Below, piece after piece: positions 10,987 to 22,870 of a stretch of DNA of 64,000 nucleotides (the stretch's first letter is position 1; each line of letters opens with the position of its first letter). This DNA is from Hyparrhenia diplandra (taxonomy: Eukaryota > Streptophyta > Magnoliopsida > Poales > Poaceae), in NCBI GenBank assembly GCA_015847255.1, contig JADLZK010011198.1:418994-482993 (forward strand), in the 5' to 3' direction. The translations under genes were made by a program, and so were the position numbers. The notes below the pieces were generated by a model that did not search any database, had not been told where the DNA came from, and worked only from the letters and a program-made list of their open reading frames with translations.

Positions 10987-13724
10987 ATGGCCCTGGCCCC
11001 ATCGAGCTGCGGCAGTGAGCCCGTGATCCCGGAGGTGGAGATGAACGCCGGCGCCGACCAGGCCGCCTCAACGGTGCGGGTCACCGTTGTTCAGGCGTCG
11101 TCCGTGTTCTACGACACCCCCGCCACTCTCGGTGCGTAGAATTTCGCTGTCTCTCTCTCTACCCGTTGTTATAACTTATTTCAGTTGTTCCAGTAGCGCC
11201 TATGGTGTTCGATTCGTTGTCTTGCCCGTGTGGCTATCCAGATTGGTACTGCGCGCGAGGTGTTCGCTTGTTTGTCTTGCCAAAACTTAGCTTACTGAAC
11301 TGTGTATAGCGATGGCTTATTGGCTCGTACTCGTAAAAGTTGTTAACGAAATCGTTTGATTGAACTGTGACAGTGTCATTATATGTAGCTTTGATTGACA
11401 TGATGACATCTACTTCTAAGGAGACATCTTATAGTAGTTTGTTGCATGCTCTCTCTCTCTCCGCGCGCGCCTGGAGGATGAGGTATTTGAGGTGCGACGC
11501 ACAGGCGTTTTTTGAGGAAATAAATATTTATGGGCTTGCTACTAATACTATGTGACACCTCAGTTTCTACAAGTGCTAGGGTCATGTATTTTTAACAGTA
11601 TAATCTTTTTTATCAGCTTTAAGTCTTGTAGCATTGGAGGTGTGGCATTTTATAAATTTCTTCTCTGCATTGTGTTTCAGATAAAGCGGAGAAATTGATA
11701 GCAGAGGCAGCTGGGTATGGTTCACAGTTGGTTTTGTTTCCAGAAGTCTTTGTTGGTGGCTACCCACATGGATCTACCTTTGGACTGGTTATCGGCAATC
11801 GAACTGCCAAAGGAAAGGAAGACTTTCAGAAGTATCACGCATCTGCCATAGATGTACCTGGTATTCTAAATGATGTTAATTTATCCTTGTTCTGCATTAT
11901 TTTTCACTAGTATTACCGTGCTTTGTTCATTGGGATAGAAACTTTATCCTTTTTGTAATTATAATATGCTCACAATAATCTTGTAGTGTGAACTGCAGTC
12001 TTAAGAATGAAGCACAAACCTCAAAGGAATTGTAAGCAACTACCCCGTTAAAATATAAAATAGAGGGGATAACCACATGGCAGGATGATATATTGCACCT
12101 GGTGCAGCTGGTTGCATATTACTGAAGCATAAGCACTTAAAACATGCATTTAGTTTCTATTTTAGGTCTTAGGAATACTAGTATAGGAAGTGAGCGTAGC
12201 TGAACATATTGGAGTGTGAGGTGCAGTTGTGCATCTCAACTACCCAGATTCGAGCCCTCTTCAACTTGAATTCCGTTGCTTATTTTCTTCTTAATGGAAA
12301 CAATTTAGTTCCTCCAAGGGGTGGATTATCCCTTGGAAGTAGAGTTATGTGGTTGTCAAAGTCTTGAAAAACAGCAGATTTTCTTCCATGAGCATATGCA
12401 TCCGTTTTTCTCAATCTTGGCAAATTTTCTGACAATGAATACACAAAACACATTGATGCTTGGTAAGGCAGTGCTATATCTAGAATTTGCACTGAGCATG
12501 TTTCTAACTTTGCTGTTTTACATTAGATGATTCTCATTCGAGTTTATAGTGTGTACCACCATTACCTACTGTCATCCACACTTCCTGCTTGATATCTTTT
12601 TCATGTTAAGAAGGGTGTGTAGTTCACATCTGTTATTTCTATAGAGCACTTTACAAACATTTTATGAATGCAGGCCCAGAAGTGTCCCGCTTATCTGCAT
12701 TAGCTGGAAAATATAAGGTGTATTTGGTGATAGGAGTGGTTGAGAGAGCAGGATATACACTTTACAACACAGTGCTCTCCTTTGATCCGCTGGGAAAATA
12801 CCTAGGGAAGCACCGCAAGGTCATGCCTACTGCACTAGAACGAGTATTCTGGGGGTTTGGAGATGGATCTACACTACCTGTCTATGATACTCCGCTTGGA
12901 AAAATCGGTGCTCTCATTTGCTGGGAAAACAGAATGCCACTTCTCAGGACGGCCATGTATGCCAAAGGTATTATTCCCATTTCCTGGAATTTGTATTTTA
13001 AATAACGAGCGATGGGATATACTTTGGGACCATAAGGCGCAATGCTAAATTGCACAGTGTCTCATGTACTTGAGTTTATCTTTCATGCTGAATCCTCCTA
13101 TGTTCGTGCAGGTATTCAGATATATTGTGCTCCCACAGTTGATTGCACGCCAAGTTGGCAGTCTTCTATGACACACATTGCCCTTGAAGGGGGATGTTTT
13201 GTGCTGTCAGCAAGCCAGTTCTGTCACCGCAAGAACTATCCTCCCCCTCCTGAGTATACGTTTGGTGGCCTAGAGGAAGAGCCATCCCCGGAATCTGTTG
13301 TTTGTTCTGGAGGGAGTGTCATCATTTCACCAACCGGAACAGTGTTGGCAGGTCCCAACTATGAAAGCGAGGCCCTTGTCACTGCTGACCTCGGTAAGAA
13401 CCTGGGAATTCACATAAATTCTTCTCAGAATATCCCACTTATGTTCATATCGCCATGTGTCATAGGGCATGGTATGCTAGCTATATATATGTTTGAATGA
13501 TTTGTTCCACACAACTCTCACTACGAAATTGCCTGGTGTGGTTCTGCAGACCTTGGAGAGATTGTTCGAGCCAAATTTGATTTCGACGTGGTGGGCCACT
13601 ACCGCGACCTGAGGTGCTGAGTTTGGTGGTGAAAGCTGATCCAAAGCCCCGCCGTCTCCTTCACTTCCTCCGTCAGAGAAGAAGACTAGAGCTGGAAAAG
13701 GGCAATGATGTCGTGAAGACCTAA
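10987..13724 (+). CDS. NIT4: NIT4-type nitrilase, tandem copy 1 (last exon frame-disrupted)
   Basis: Cytosolic carbon-nitrogen hydrolase of the plant NIT4 family. The family converts beta-cyanoalanine to Asn/Asp during cyanide detoxification; grass members form heteromers that act on other nitriles. Exons: 10987-11131, 11681-11860, 12674-12967, 13112-13393 and 13550 to about 13724. The catalytic triad is visible: Glu in LVLFPEVFVGGYP, Lys in GKHRKVMPTALERV and Cys in GALICWENRMP. In exon 5, DLGEIVRAKFDFDVVGHY is followed by a 1-bp loss near 13611 (TACCGCGACC, where the other two copies encode YSRPEVLSL). Read straight, this gives a premature TGA at 13618-13620. Further indels follow before the TAA at 13722. 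Only the variable C-terminal tail is affected, so a truncated enzyme of near-full length could still be made. First of three copies with identical intron positions; it resembles NIT4B types more than copy 3 does (inference). Confidence 0.93.
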
Positions 13725-13869
13725 TGATCACAGAGCAATTGCAAGTTGCCATTGCATAAAAGTAATTGCAGACTTCTGTTATAAGTTTCAGAATATATTA
13801 GTCCGACTCCTTAATAATGGTCTTAATTTTGGACCCTTTTTGGATTTAACAACCATTTTGTAAAGTGTC

Positions 13870-13985
13870 TTGATAGAGAGACTGATATCCGTATATACTG
13901 TAGAATATAACATTCCTCTCCTAACCTGCCCCACCAAATCAAAATCCGGTACTCAGCAGGGGGAGGAGGTGAGGATTCGACTAAC
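13870..13985. promoter_or_regulatory. Block resembling the proximal upstream region of nitrilase copy 3
   Basis: Bases 13900-13970 (ACATTCCTCTCCTAACCTGC, then CCCCACCAAATCAAAATCCG) resemble 23020-23080 upstream of copy 3 (CGTTCCTCC... then CCCCACCAAACCAAAACCCG). In copy 3 the block lies about 150 bp before the ATG. Here it lies about 1.1 kb before the ATG of copy 2, with a MITE in between. It is probably a paralogous promoter segment left by the tandem duplication and pushed upstream. Confidence 0.4.
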
Positions 13986-14171
13986 TCACTTGGCCGTTTT
14001 TTTCCCAGGAAGTGGACGACGATTTGGGGATGTTTTTTCTGTTGTTTTTGCGTGATACAGTGCCACTGTTTTGTAGTCTTTGTCACGGGCTTCCCTTGGG
14101 CTGTGCCGCGAGCAAGACATCCCAGGAATACTATCTATGGCATTGTTGGGTCATGACATTCCTCTAGCTCT

Positions 14172-14607
14172 TAGAGCAACTCTAAGAGTTCCCCAAAAAT
14201 ATAACCCCTAAAAGTTTGTATTGGGCGTTCTTTTAAATAATTGTTTCTCAAAATCTGGTTTCTTCCACGACAGCTCCCCAATATGCTGCACCCAAAAAAA
14301 TTTAAGCGACACATCATCAATTAGTTGGATGAGAATGATCCTATAAATAGAATTGCTTGCGTTTTTTTTTCCTTCAGCGTGACTTGATCCTATAAATAGA
14401 AATAGATTAGATTGGGGCGCTGTATCGCTTTGCATACACCAGGGGCACCGGCTAAATTATCCAGAGCCACTAAATATTGGGGGAAGGCTTGTTGAGCCAC
14501 TAAATATTGGGGGAAGGCTTGTTGAGCTGTTGGACGAGTGATTTTTCTTTTAATCATGCAAATTTAGTTTTGGGGCTATTATTGGCCTTCTCTTAGAGTT
14601 GCTCTTA
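14172..14607. mobile_element. MITE-like element with inverted ends, upstream of nitrilase copy 2
   Basis: The left end AGAGCAACTCTAAGAG (from 14173) is the inverse of CTCTTAGAGTTGCTCT near 14590-14606, giving about 435 bp bounded by 16-bp inverted repeats. There is no coding capacity. A 30-bp internal tandem duplication lies at 14464-14523. The superfamily is not certain. Confidence 0.6.
14464..14523. repeat. Tandem duplication, 2 x 30 bp
   Basis: A 30-bp unit beginning GAGCCACTAAATATTGGGGG is present twice back to back (14464-14493 and 14494-14523) without mismatch. Confidence 0.9.
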
Positions 14608-14898
14608 TATTCCATAAAATATTGATGGAACCAAACACCCAGCTAAATATTGGGTGCTTTGGAAAGGTCGCCCTGACACTAGCAAGATTTCAGTTGAATT
14701 AGAAAGAACAATTTGTCTAAGCTTTGTCCTTTGTACGAGGCCTTCGTAGAGAAAAACAATCTCCTCTGATATACTAGTACTATACATGGGGGAGGGATCG
14801 AATTATTGGATGCGAAATCCAAAAGTCACAGTGACCTGTATAGAACTTGCATTCGTATACGGCAGCTGCCGCTCTCAGTCCTTATTGTAAACCGCCCA

Positions 14899-15030
14899 CT
14901 TGAGACGGATGGGCGTGGTGGCCTCTGGTGCTCCTCGGCAGCTCCTCTGCACGGCCTTCTCGCAATCTCGCCTTCGGTATCCAGTATCCACCTCTCCTAC
15001 ATCCTACATCCACATCACATCGAGCCCTAG
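14899..15030 (+). pseudogene. Decayed copy of the small upstream ORF, before nitrilase copy 2
   Basis: Bases from GACGGATGGGCGTGGTG to ACATCGAGCCC parallel 10730-10852 upstream of copy 1, sharing CGGCAGCTCCTCT, CGCCTTCGG, ATCCACCTCTCCTAC and ACATCGAGCCC. Deletions and duplications (for example of TCCTACATCC) destroy the reading frame and the membrane segment. It documents that the duplicated unit included this upstream block. Confidence 0.6.
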
Positions 15031-15055
15031 CATCCGCGACTAGCCGGGCACAACG

Positions 15056-18000
15056 ATGGCCCTCGCTCCAGCGAGCGAATCCGTGATCCCGGAGGTGGAG
15101 ATGAAGGGCGGCGGCGCTGACCAGCCCGCCGCCACAGTGCGGGCCACCGTCGTCCAGGCGTCGGCCGTGTTCTACGACACCCCCGCCACTCTCGGTGCGT
15201 GCAACTTTTCTCTCCGATCCTTGTGGCTGTTGGTCTCAGTAGCGCCATCGTCCATGGTGCTATTCGATCTCGCTCGCCCGTCTGTCGCTGTCTGGACTGG
15301 TGCTGCGAGCAAGGTGTTCGTTCGTCTGTCTCGCCAAAAATGGTTTAGTTTACTTCAATTGTGTGGCTCGTACTCGTACACGTTCGTCAACCAAATAGTG
15401 AGGCTAGTTTAGTTTACACTAGTGTCTCGAATTATGACAAAAGTGTAGCTTTTACCAATAGTGACCACTCGTATCAGTAGTTGATTGACATGAGGGCATC
15501 AACTTCAAAGAGACATTTTCTCATTTCTTCCTAGATATATGGAGGGACCGGTTGGCTTTGTCAGGGCGAATGAGCCATAGATGATACTATTAGCTTCTCG
15601 TGAGCGACATGAGCCTGGAAGATGAAGTATTTGAGGTGCAACACACACTGTCATTTGGGAGACAATAATCCATTCGTCCTAAACAGAATGTGAATTTAGT
15701 TTTTGAAGAATTCAATTAATCTTAATTTTAACGACAACTATAAAACCATACTACTAATTATGACGTGTATCATTCTATTAATTGTGGAATTTGTTTGACG
15801 ATACAAATCATGATAGTTGTTCCTATAAATATAGTCAACCTCGATATTGATTGACTTCTTGAAAAATTAAACAAGATTTACGTTTTTCATTTTGTAACGA
15901 TGAAAATAATATCTATATGTGCATGTTACAATGTGATACCTCACTTGCAAAGAAGTACTAGAGTAACATTTTTAGGATAAGCATTTTTTGTCATGTAATA
16001 TAGTGAATATGAACATTAAAGAATTTTCACAAATATATAAAGTTTGAGGAGAAAAAGGATGGGCAAATTTGGTACGTAGATTATTGTTACTGTCATTTAT
16101 CAAGCAATGACTTGGCTTATCTTGGGCGATTTCAACCTTATATATCAAGCGGAAGATAAGAACAATGCAAATCTCAACCGCCGCCTCATGGGCTCCTTCA
16201 AGGCAACGATTGATGAGCTGGGACTTAAGGAGATCCAACTTAATTGGCCGTCGCTTCACCGGACAAGCGACCAAGAGAACCCTACAATGACTAGGATCGA
16301 TAGGTCTGTTATGCACACCGGAATGGGAACTTCTCTTCCCTGCATGTTTCCTTCACTCCCTGCCGTCCCTCATGTCAGACCACACACCGTTCTTTGTTGC
16401 ATGGCACGCTGGACCACTTCAACAACAAATCCTTCCGTTTCGAAAAATTTTTGGCTCAAGATGGACGGCTTCCAAGAAGTGGTGCGGGGACGAATGGGGC
16501 AAGCCGGTAAGTGCAATGCCGCCGATCAAAAGGCTCCACATCAAATTGGCCAGACTGGCCAAGAGGCTCAAGAAATGGCGAAAGGAAAAAATAGGCAACA
16601 CTAGGTTGCAGTTAGCCATCACGAAGGAGATCCCTCCCGCAACTTGAAATGGCACAAGAAGCGAGACCTCTCTCCCCGGGAATTGGAACTAAAAAGCGAC
16701 TCAAAGCACGCGGCCACACGGGCTTTGGCGGTCATAGAAAAATCTCGGATGAGGCAAAGATCAAGGCTCATCTACATTCGTAGTGGTGATGCCAACACAA
16801 AACTTTTTCACATGAAGGCAAACGCTCGCCCGGAGGAAAAATTACATCCACTTGTCTACGAAAGATGGAGGTTTAGTCTTCTCCCGGGGAAGAGAAGGAA
16901 AAGGTGGTGGAAGAGTACTTCACGCAAAGACACTTGAGCACACGCCTACAGCAAGGACCTCATCCTTCAATTGGCAAGCTCTAGGATACACACCTACAAA
17001 TCTTGACTTTGGAAGTGCCGTTCACACAAGACGAAATCCGGCGCTTTGTGTTTGGGATGGCCGAGAGAAAGCCCGGGCCCGGATGGTTTCACGCGGGGGC
17101 CTTTTTAAAGCTTCTTTGGGACACAATCAAGGAAGACCTATCAGCAGCAGTCAACAGCCTCCAAATTTTGAACTCACAAGGTGCGGAACTCATGAATTCG
17201 GCAAATATTGTGCTTACGCCAAAGGAAAGTGGCGCCCAAAAAATCACACGGACTATAGACCGATCGGCCTCATCCACGGCTACGCTAAAATCATTGCAAA
17301 GCTCATGGCTAACAGACTAGCTCCCCACCTAAACACCTTGGTCTCCGGCTGCCAAAAAAACGCTTTCATAAAGAAGAGAAGCATACACGACAACTTCCTA
17401 TGTGTCCGGGGCCACGGTGAGAAAGATGCAAAAGGACAAGACACCGATGTTATTCATGAAGCTTGACATTCACAAGGCTTTCAACACGGTAAACTGGAGC
17501 TATTTGCTTGAGGTACTGCGCGCCCTAGGCTTCGGTGCAAGATGGCGTGAATGGATCTCCATCCTATTTCATACAGCCACCTCGAGGGTACTACTTAATG
17601 GCAAGCCAACCCGAGTTTCCACCACGCTAGAGGGGTCCGCCAGGGTGACCCCCTTTCGCCCATGCTCTTCATCCTCGCCATGGATCCCCTGCAGCGAATG
17701 CTAGAGTTGGCAACCCAAAAGCGGGCGCTCTCCCGCTCCCCCAAATGCACCTAGATGGAGGACCTCCCTATATGCGGATGACGCGGCCATCTTCATAAAT
17801 CCGATCAAGGATGACATTGATGCGGCCAAAGTAATTCTCTGAGGAGTTCGGGGAACATCTCGGCCTTCACATTAATTTTGAGAAGACCTCCGTCCACGAT
17901 CGAGATCGGCGACATTGACTGGATCAGGTCCTCACATCCTTTCTTTGGGATTAGAGGAAATTTCCCATGCCGCTACCTAGGCCTACTGACTTCACACACG

Positions 18001-20890
18001 CGCCCTACGCCAAAGTACACATACAACCCCTCATTGAGCGCGATCGGCCAGCGTTTACGGGATGGAAAGGAAAGTGGCTAAGCGAGGGGTGGTCGCCTCA
18101 CCTTGGTCTCGTCCGTCCTATCGGCGATGCCCACATACCACCTAACGGTATTCCCTCTATCGGTGCGGGCGAAAGTGCATTGACAAGTTCAGAAGATCCT
18201 TCTGTGGAAAGGGGAGGAGAGCGCGAATGGGGGCCATTGTCTTGTCAAGCGGCCCTCACGTGGCCCGGCCGAAGGACCTCGGGGGCCTTGGTGTACCGGA
18301 CTGGACAAATTTAGCAGAGCTCTGCGCTTGAGATGGCTTTGGCAGGAGTGGGTGGACACCTCCAAACCTTGGGTTGGAATGGAGCTTCCCTGCAACGATT
18401 TAGACCGAGCACTCTTCACTGCATCCACCAAGGTCATCATTGGGGACGGCCACAAGGCGCGCTTACGGCTAGGAAACGGTGGCTTGACGGTGAGGCTCCA
18501 AAATTCCTAGCACCCGGTTTGTTCGAACTAGTTAGATTCAAGAAAAGGACATTTCAATTTGAACTTCACAACAACGCTTGGGTGGCTGCCCTAACTGGAA
18601 AGGTCACCACGTCGGTGCAAATCGAGGAGTTCGTCTCACTATGGCTTAGGATACAACAGGTCCAATTAACTCCAGGCACTCCGGATAGCATAGTGCGGAG
18701 ATGGACAGCTAGTGGAGTCTACACCACCCGCTCGGCATATAGGGCCCAATTTTATGGCTCACCACAGACCTTTCAAAGGGGACCTCATCCGGAAGGCGCA
18801 TCGCGGAAAACAAATGCAAGGTATTTGCTTGGATCTTGGCAAGAGAAAATTTCTCACGGCGAGATAACCCTGCAAAAGAGAGGTTGGCCACATCAAGATC
18901 AGCGTGCAACATGCAATGGGCCCATCGAAACATCTCTACATTTGGTCCTCCTATGCCCGTTCGCCAAAGCGGTTTGGAGCCACATCCTACAATGGGAGCA
19001 TTTCGGCGCATCCCAACTACTGCCGACCACCGACCCGCCACTTTTCATTACGGTGGGAGGATGCCCATTCAAGGATTGCAAAAGATGAAAGGAAGCGTTT
19101 CAACGGGATGGTACTCTACACTCTACGGAATATATGGAAAGAGAGAAATAGAAGGATATTTTCAAACGAGTTCTAGACGCCGCTACAAGTCGCCCAAAGA
19201 ATAAAAAGAGGACATAGAACAAAGAAAAAGGGCTCATGTTTGGGGCATGTAATTTCCATTTGGTGCTTCTCGCTTTCTGCTCAAGGGCTTTCCTTCTTTG
19301 CCGCTGTTAGGCTGCCAGACCTCTAATTAAAACCTGTACATATAAACTTCTTCCCTATCTTAATGGAAAGGCAGAGCTCCTGCCATTTATTTCAAAAAAA
19401 ATTTTATCAAGCAATGCCCTTAATCATGTGGATGTGTGTCTTTCATTAAGAAATAAAGTAAGGACATGTGTATTTTATATTCTCTCTTAATCTCTAGAAT
19501 ACACTTTATTATAAGACACAAAGAGTAAATTATTATATCGTTCAGCATGTGGCATTTCATAAATTTCTTCACTGCATTTTGCTGCAGATAAAGCAGAGAA
19601 ATTCTTAGCAGAGGCAGCCGGAAATGGTTCACAGTTGGTTTTATTTCCAGAAGCCTTCATTGGTGGCTACCCTCATGGATCTACATTTGGACTGGCTATT
19701 GGCAATCGCACTGCCAAGGGAAAGGAAGATTTTCGGAAGTATCATGCAGCTGCCATAGAAGTCCCTGGTAATCTAAATTAAAACGATGTTAATGCATCCA
19801 TGTCTCTACTTTTCAAAAATGATAAACACATTGTTGCTATATGAACAGAACACACTTTACAAACGTTTGATGAATGCAGGCCCAGAAGTGTCCCGCTTAG
19901 CTTCATTAGCTGCAAAATACAAGGTGTTTCTGGTGATGGGGCTGGTTGAAAGGGCAGGCTATACACTCTACAACACCGTGGTCTTCTTCGATCCACTTGG
20001 AAAATTTCTAGGGAAGCACCGCAAGCTCATGCCTACTGCACTGGAACGTGTGTTCTGGGGTTTTGGAGATGGATCCACGTTACCGGTCTTTGATACCGAG
20101 CTGGGAAAAATCGGTGCCCTCATTTGCTGGGAAAACAAGATGCCACTTGTCCGGACAGCCATGTACGCCAAAGGTATTCATTCCTTGTTAGCTATTTTAT
20201 GGAACCGTAGCTACTGGTGCTTAGCTACATATGTATTTCAACACTGTTCTTGCACGGTGTCTCATGTTCTTGAGGTTTTTTTCTACTTCTCTCATGTTGA
20301 ATCCTCCATATATATATTTCAATGTTTGTGCAGGGATTGAGATATATTGTGCTCCCACGGCTGATGCGTCCCCAACTTGGGTGGCTTCCATGACACATAT
20401 TGCCCTTGAAGGGGGATGCTTCGTGGTGTCGGCAAACCAGTTCTGTCGCAGAAAGGACTACCCTCCCCCTCCGGAGTACACATTCGGTGGCCTCGACGAA
20501 GAGCCATCCCCAGAGACCGTTGTGTGTCCTGGAGGAAGTGTCATCATTTCACCGTCCGGGACAGTGTTGGCAGGCCCCAACTTCGAGGGCGAGGGCCTCA
20601 TTACAGCTGACCTGGGTAAGAAACCAGACGATTCAAATGAATTCTACATGCCTGAATGATTGCGATTGCTCCAGGAAACACTCACTAGAAACTGCCTGAT
20701 TGGTTGGTTGACAGACCTTGAAGAGATTATTCGGGCCAAGTTCGATTTCGACGTGGTGGGGCACTACTCGCGACCTGAGGTGCTGAGTTTGGTGGTGAAG
20801 ACTGATCCAAAGGCTGCTGTCTCTTTCACTGCTTCAACCGATGGAGGGAAGGCTTGCGCGGGGAAGGGCCACGACTCTGTGCAGACATAA
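15056..20890 (+). CDS. NIT4: NIT4-type nitrilase, tandem copy 2 (intact, LINE in intron 1)
   Basis: The only one of the three nitrilases whose frame is fully intact: 356 residues. Exons: 15056-15194, 19588-19767, 19880-20173, 20334-20615 and 20715-20890 (TAA). Exons 2, 3 and 4 have exactly the lengths of copy 1 (180, 294 and 282 bp). The N-terminal segment VRATVVQASAVFYDTPATL is the usual NIT4 start of the hydrolase fold. Catalytic residues are Glu in LVLFPEAFIGGYPHGS, Lys in GKHRKLMPTALERVFWG and Cys in IGALICWENKMPLVRT. Also present are MTHIALEGGCFVVSANQFC and FDFDVVGHYSRPEVLSLVV. Intron 1 is 4.4 kb because it contains a 3.3-kb LINE (16110-19402) in the sense orientation, which could affect splicing or expression. 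By similarity to copy 1 it is probably a NIT4B-type paralogue (inference). Confidence 0.95.
16110..19402 (+). mobile_element. LINE in intron 1 of nitrilase copy 2, 5'-truncated, 14-bp TSDs
   Basis: The 14-mer TTTATCAAGCAATG flanks the insert at 16096-16109 and 19403-19416. The 3' end has a short A-tail at 19394-19401. The element starts inside the endonuclease (LILGDFNLIYQAEDKNNANL). Reverse transcriptase pieces follow: DYRPIGLIHGYAKIIAKLMA, KNAFIKKRSIHDNFL, MLFMKLDIHKAFNTVNWSYL and a normal catalytic SLYADDAA near 17768. The C-terminal region contains zf-RVT-like remnants and LRNIWKERNRRIF near 19120-19155. The frame is broken many times. It lies in the sense orientation of the host gene. 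Confidence 0.93.
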
Positions 20891-20958
20891 TTGGCCACAT
20901 ACGGAGTACCTTTAATCTTAAAGTTTTCCTTGTACGGCAATTGCAAGTGGCCACTACA

Positions 20959-21198
20959 TACTCCCTCCGTCCCTAATTGATCGTCGCCGTCGGTTTTCGT
21001 GCCACAAGTATGACTCAATTTTGTACAAAATATATGCAACATTTATATTTTCAAATAAATTTATTAAAAAACTAGACGAAAAGATCTTTCCGATGATACT
21101 AATTACGTAGCATAAATATTTATATATTTTAATAAATAATTGCGGCAGGATTCACCGGGAAGCGAAGCGACAAACATTTAGGGGACAGGGAGGTAGTA
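20959..21198. mobile_element. Stowaway-type MITE downstream of nitrilase copy 2
   Basis: Terminal inverted repeats CTCCCTCCGTCCCTAATT on the left and TTTAGGGGACAGGGAGG on the right, with TA at both edges. About 240 bp, AT-rich interior, no coding capacity. The Tc1/mariner-related Stowaway group is recognised from the CTCCCTCCGTCCC end. Confidence 0.8.
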
Positions 21199-21960
21199 CA
21201 TCGCTACAATTGCGGGCTTTCCCTGTATGTTTTGAATAATAAATGTCAAGCTTTTTGGGTATGGAGTGAGTATATATTACAGAGTATCCTACTGTTATGT
21301 TAGTAGCGCAATTGGTGTTATGTAATTACAACCTGGTGAGCATAGTCAGGGTTGTGTAACAAACTCTATATTTTTGCTTAATTGAAATACATGCAAGAGC
21401 ACATTCTCGAAAAAATATTAGGTCTCTTCATTCGGAATCGTTCAGTTTTGCTTGTGGCTACCTTGCATTTGTCCTTGTCGGTCACCTCGTCATAGTTTTT
21501 CCTCGACGGTCACCTCGTCATAAATCGGTCAAAGAAGTTCCATCGTCATAGTTTTACTTGGGCAAAAGTTTCTACGCTGACCTATGGATGGTGCGACCCG
21601 CTTCTCTCTCTCTCTCCCTCCCTCCCACGTGCCCGACCACGCCCATGCCTCATGGCTGTGCCGGAGAGGAAGAAGTCGGGGATGGTTAGGGTTGCGGTGA
21701 CGGCGAGGATTGCAAAACTCTTGGAGATGCTCTTAGAATGGAGTCCGTTGGGAGGCGGCCGTGACACGGCGATGGTTGTGGGTTGAAGGAGGCGTGCGAG
21801 ACAGCGGGGGACAACCGGTTGGGCAAGGCTAGCGGCATGGCGAGTTTGTTGATGCCCTGCCTTGAGATTATGGTGGGCGTGGTTGAGGAGTGGAGGCAGG
21901 TTGAGGGTGCCATGTAGGTGCTCGTATACTTTTTGGCGATGTGCCCGCCGTCAAGTGCCG

Positions 21961-22250
21961 TGGTGTGTTCAATCTTCGACTCTCCATGATGTGGGCGAAT
22001 CAATGTGTATATGTGATGTGTAAATCTCTTTTTCTTTGTGACGAGTTAACATGACAAATTGATACGTATGTAATGGGTGAATCTCTTCTTCTCTGTGGGT
22101 ATGGTGTGTTGAATCTCCAGACTCTCCATGATGTGGACGAGTCGATGTGTATATGTGATGTGTAAATCTCTTTTTCTTCGTGACAACGGGAAAATGTGAT
22201 AAATCGATCCATGCGTGATGTGTGAATCTCTTCTTCTTTTGAGTGCGGGT
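21961..22250. repeat. Imperfect tandem duplication, 2 x about 141 bp
   Basis: Unit 1 (21961-22101) and unit 2 (22102-about 22250) share TGGTGTGTTCAATCT/TGGTGTGTTGAATCT, GACTCTCCATGATGTGG, TGTGTATATGTGATGTGTAA and GAATCTCTTCTTCT. They differ by scattered substitutions. No gene is seen between the MITE at 20959 and 22676; flanking sequence is unremarkable. Confidence 0.8.
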
Positions 22251-22676
22251 GGCGAATCCTCCCCCTTGCCGATCATTGTTGCCCCCTAATCCTGCTAGCA
22301 CTCCTCTTCTCCACCCTTGCATCCTATAGTGAAAAGAAGAGTTGATGGTGGCCTTTTAGTCCATAGGGGCACTGCAAGATCATTTTACTTGAGTATTGAT
22401 AGATATGTCATCTTCTATAAGGATTATTATTATGGGACCAAGGGAGTATATATACAAACTCTAATTCTCAACTCTTTTCTCATGCACATGTACTAATATG
22501 CTAAAATCTCCTTCCTTAACCCGTCTAGATTCTATGGTCTAAACTTTAGTTGGCTAAATTTTAGAGCATTTTAGATTATTTGTTTGGAGCCACAAGAGCT
22601 AAAGTGTATTGAAATTAATGGTCGAATTTTTTACCATTAAAAAAGCAAAACAAGAGCTTAATTTCCTATGATTTTG

Positions 22677-22870
22677 TACTCCCTTTATCCTAAATTATAA
22701 GTCATTCTAATAAATTTTAAAAAGTCAAAGTTTCTCAAGTTTAACCAAATTTATATAACAAGATAATAGCATTCTTGATGGCAACTAAACATTTATAGAT
22801 TTTTATTAATTATATTTTCATATTATGTCATACAATATTTTGACTATCAAGATTATTGAAATACTAATAA
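22677..22870. mobile_element. Stowaway-like MITE, right end degenerate
   Basis: Begins TACTCCCTTTATCCTAAATT and continues ATAAGTCATTCTAATAAA, a common opening of grass Stowaway MITEs. The AT-rich body is present, but I could not find a matching inverted right end, so it may be truncated. Confidence 0.5.

Noticed and set aside
12230..12370. Possible SINE-like stretch in intron 2 of nitrilase copy 1 (AGATTCGAGCCC resembles a B box)
   Set aside because: No A box at proper spacing, no TSD and no poly(A); too weak to call.
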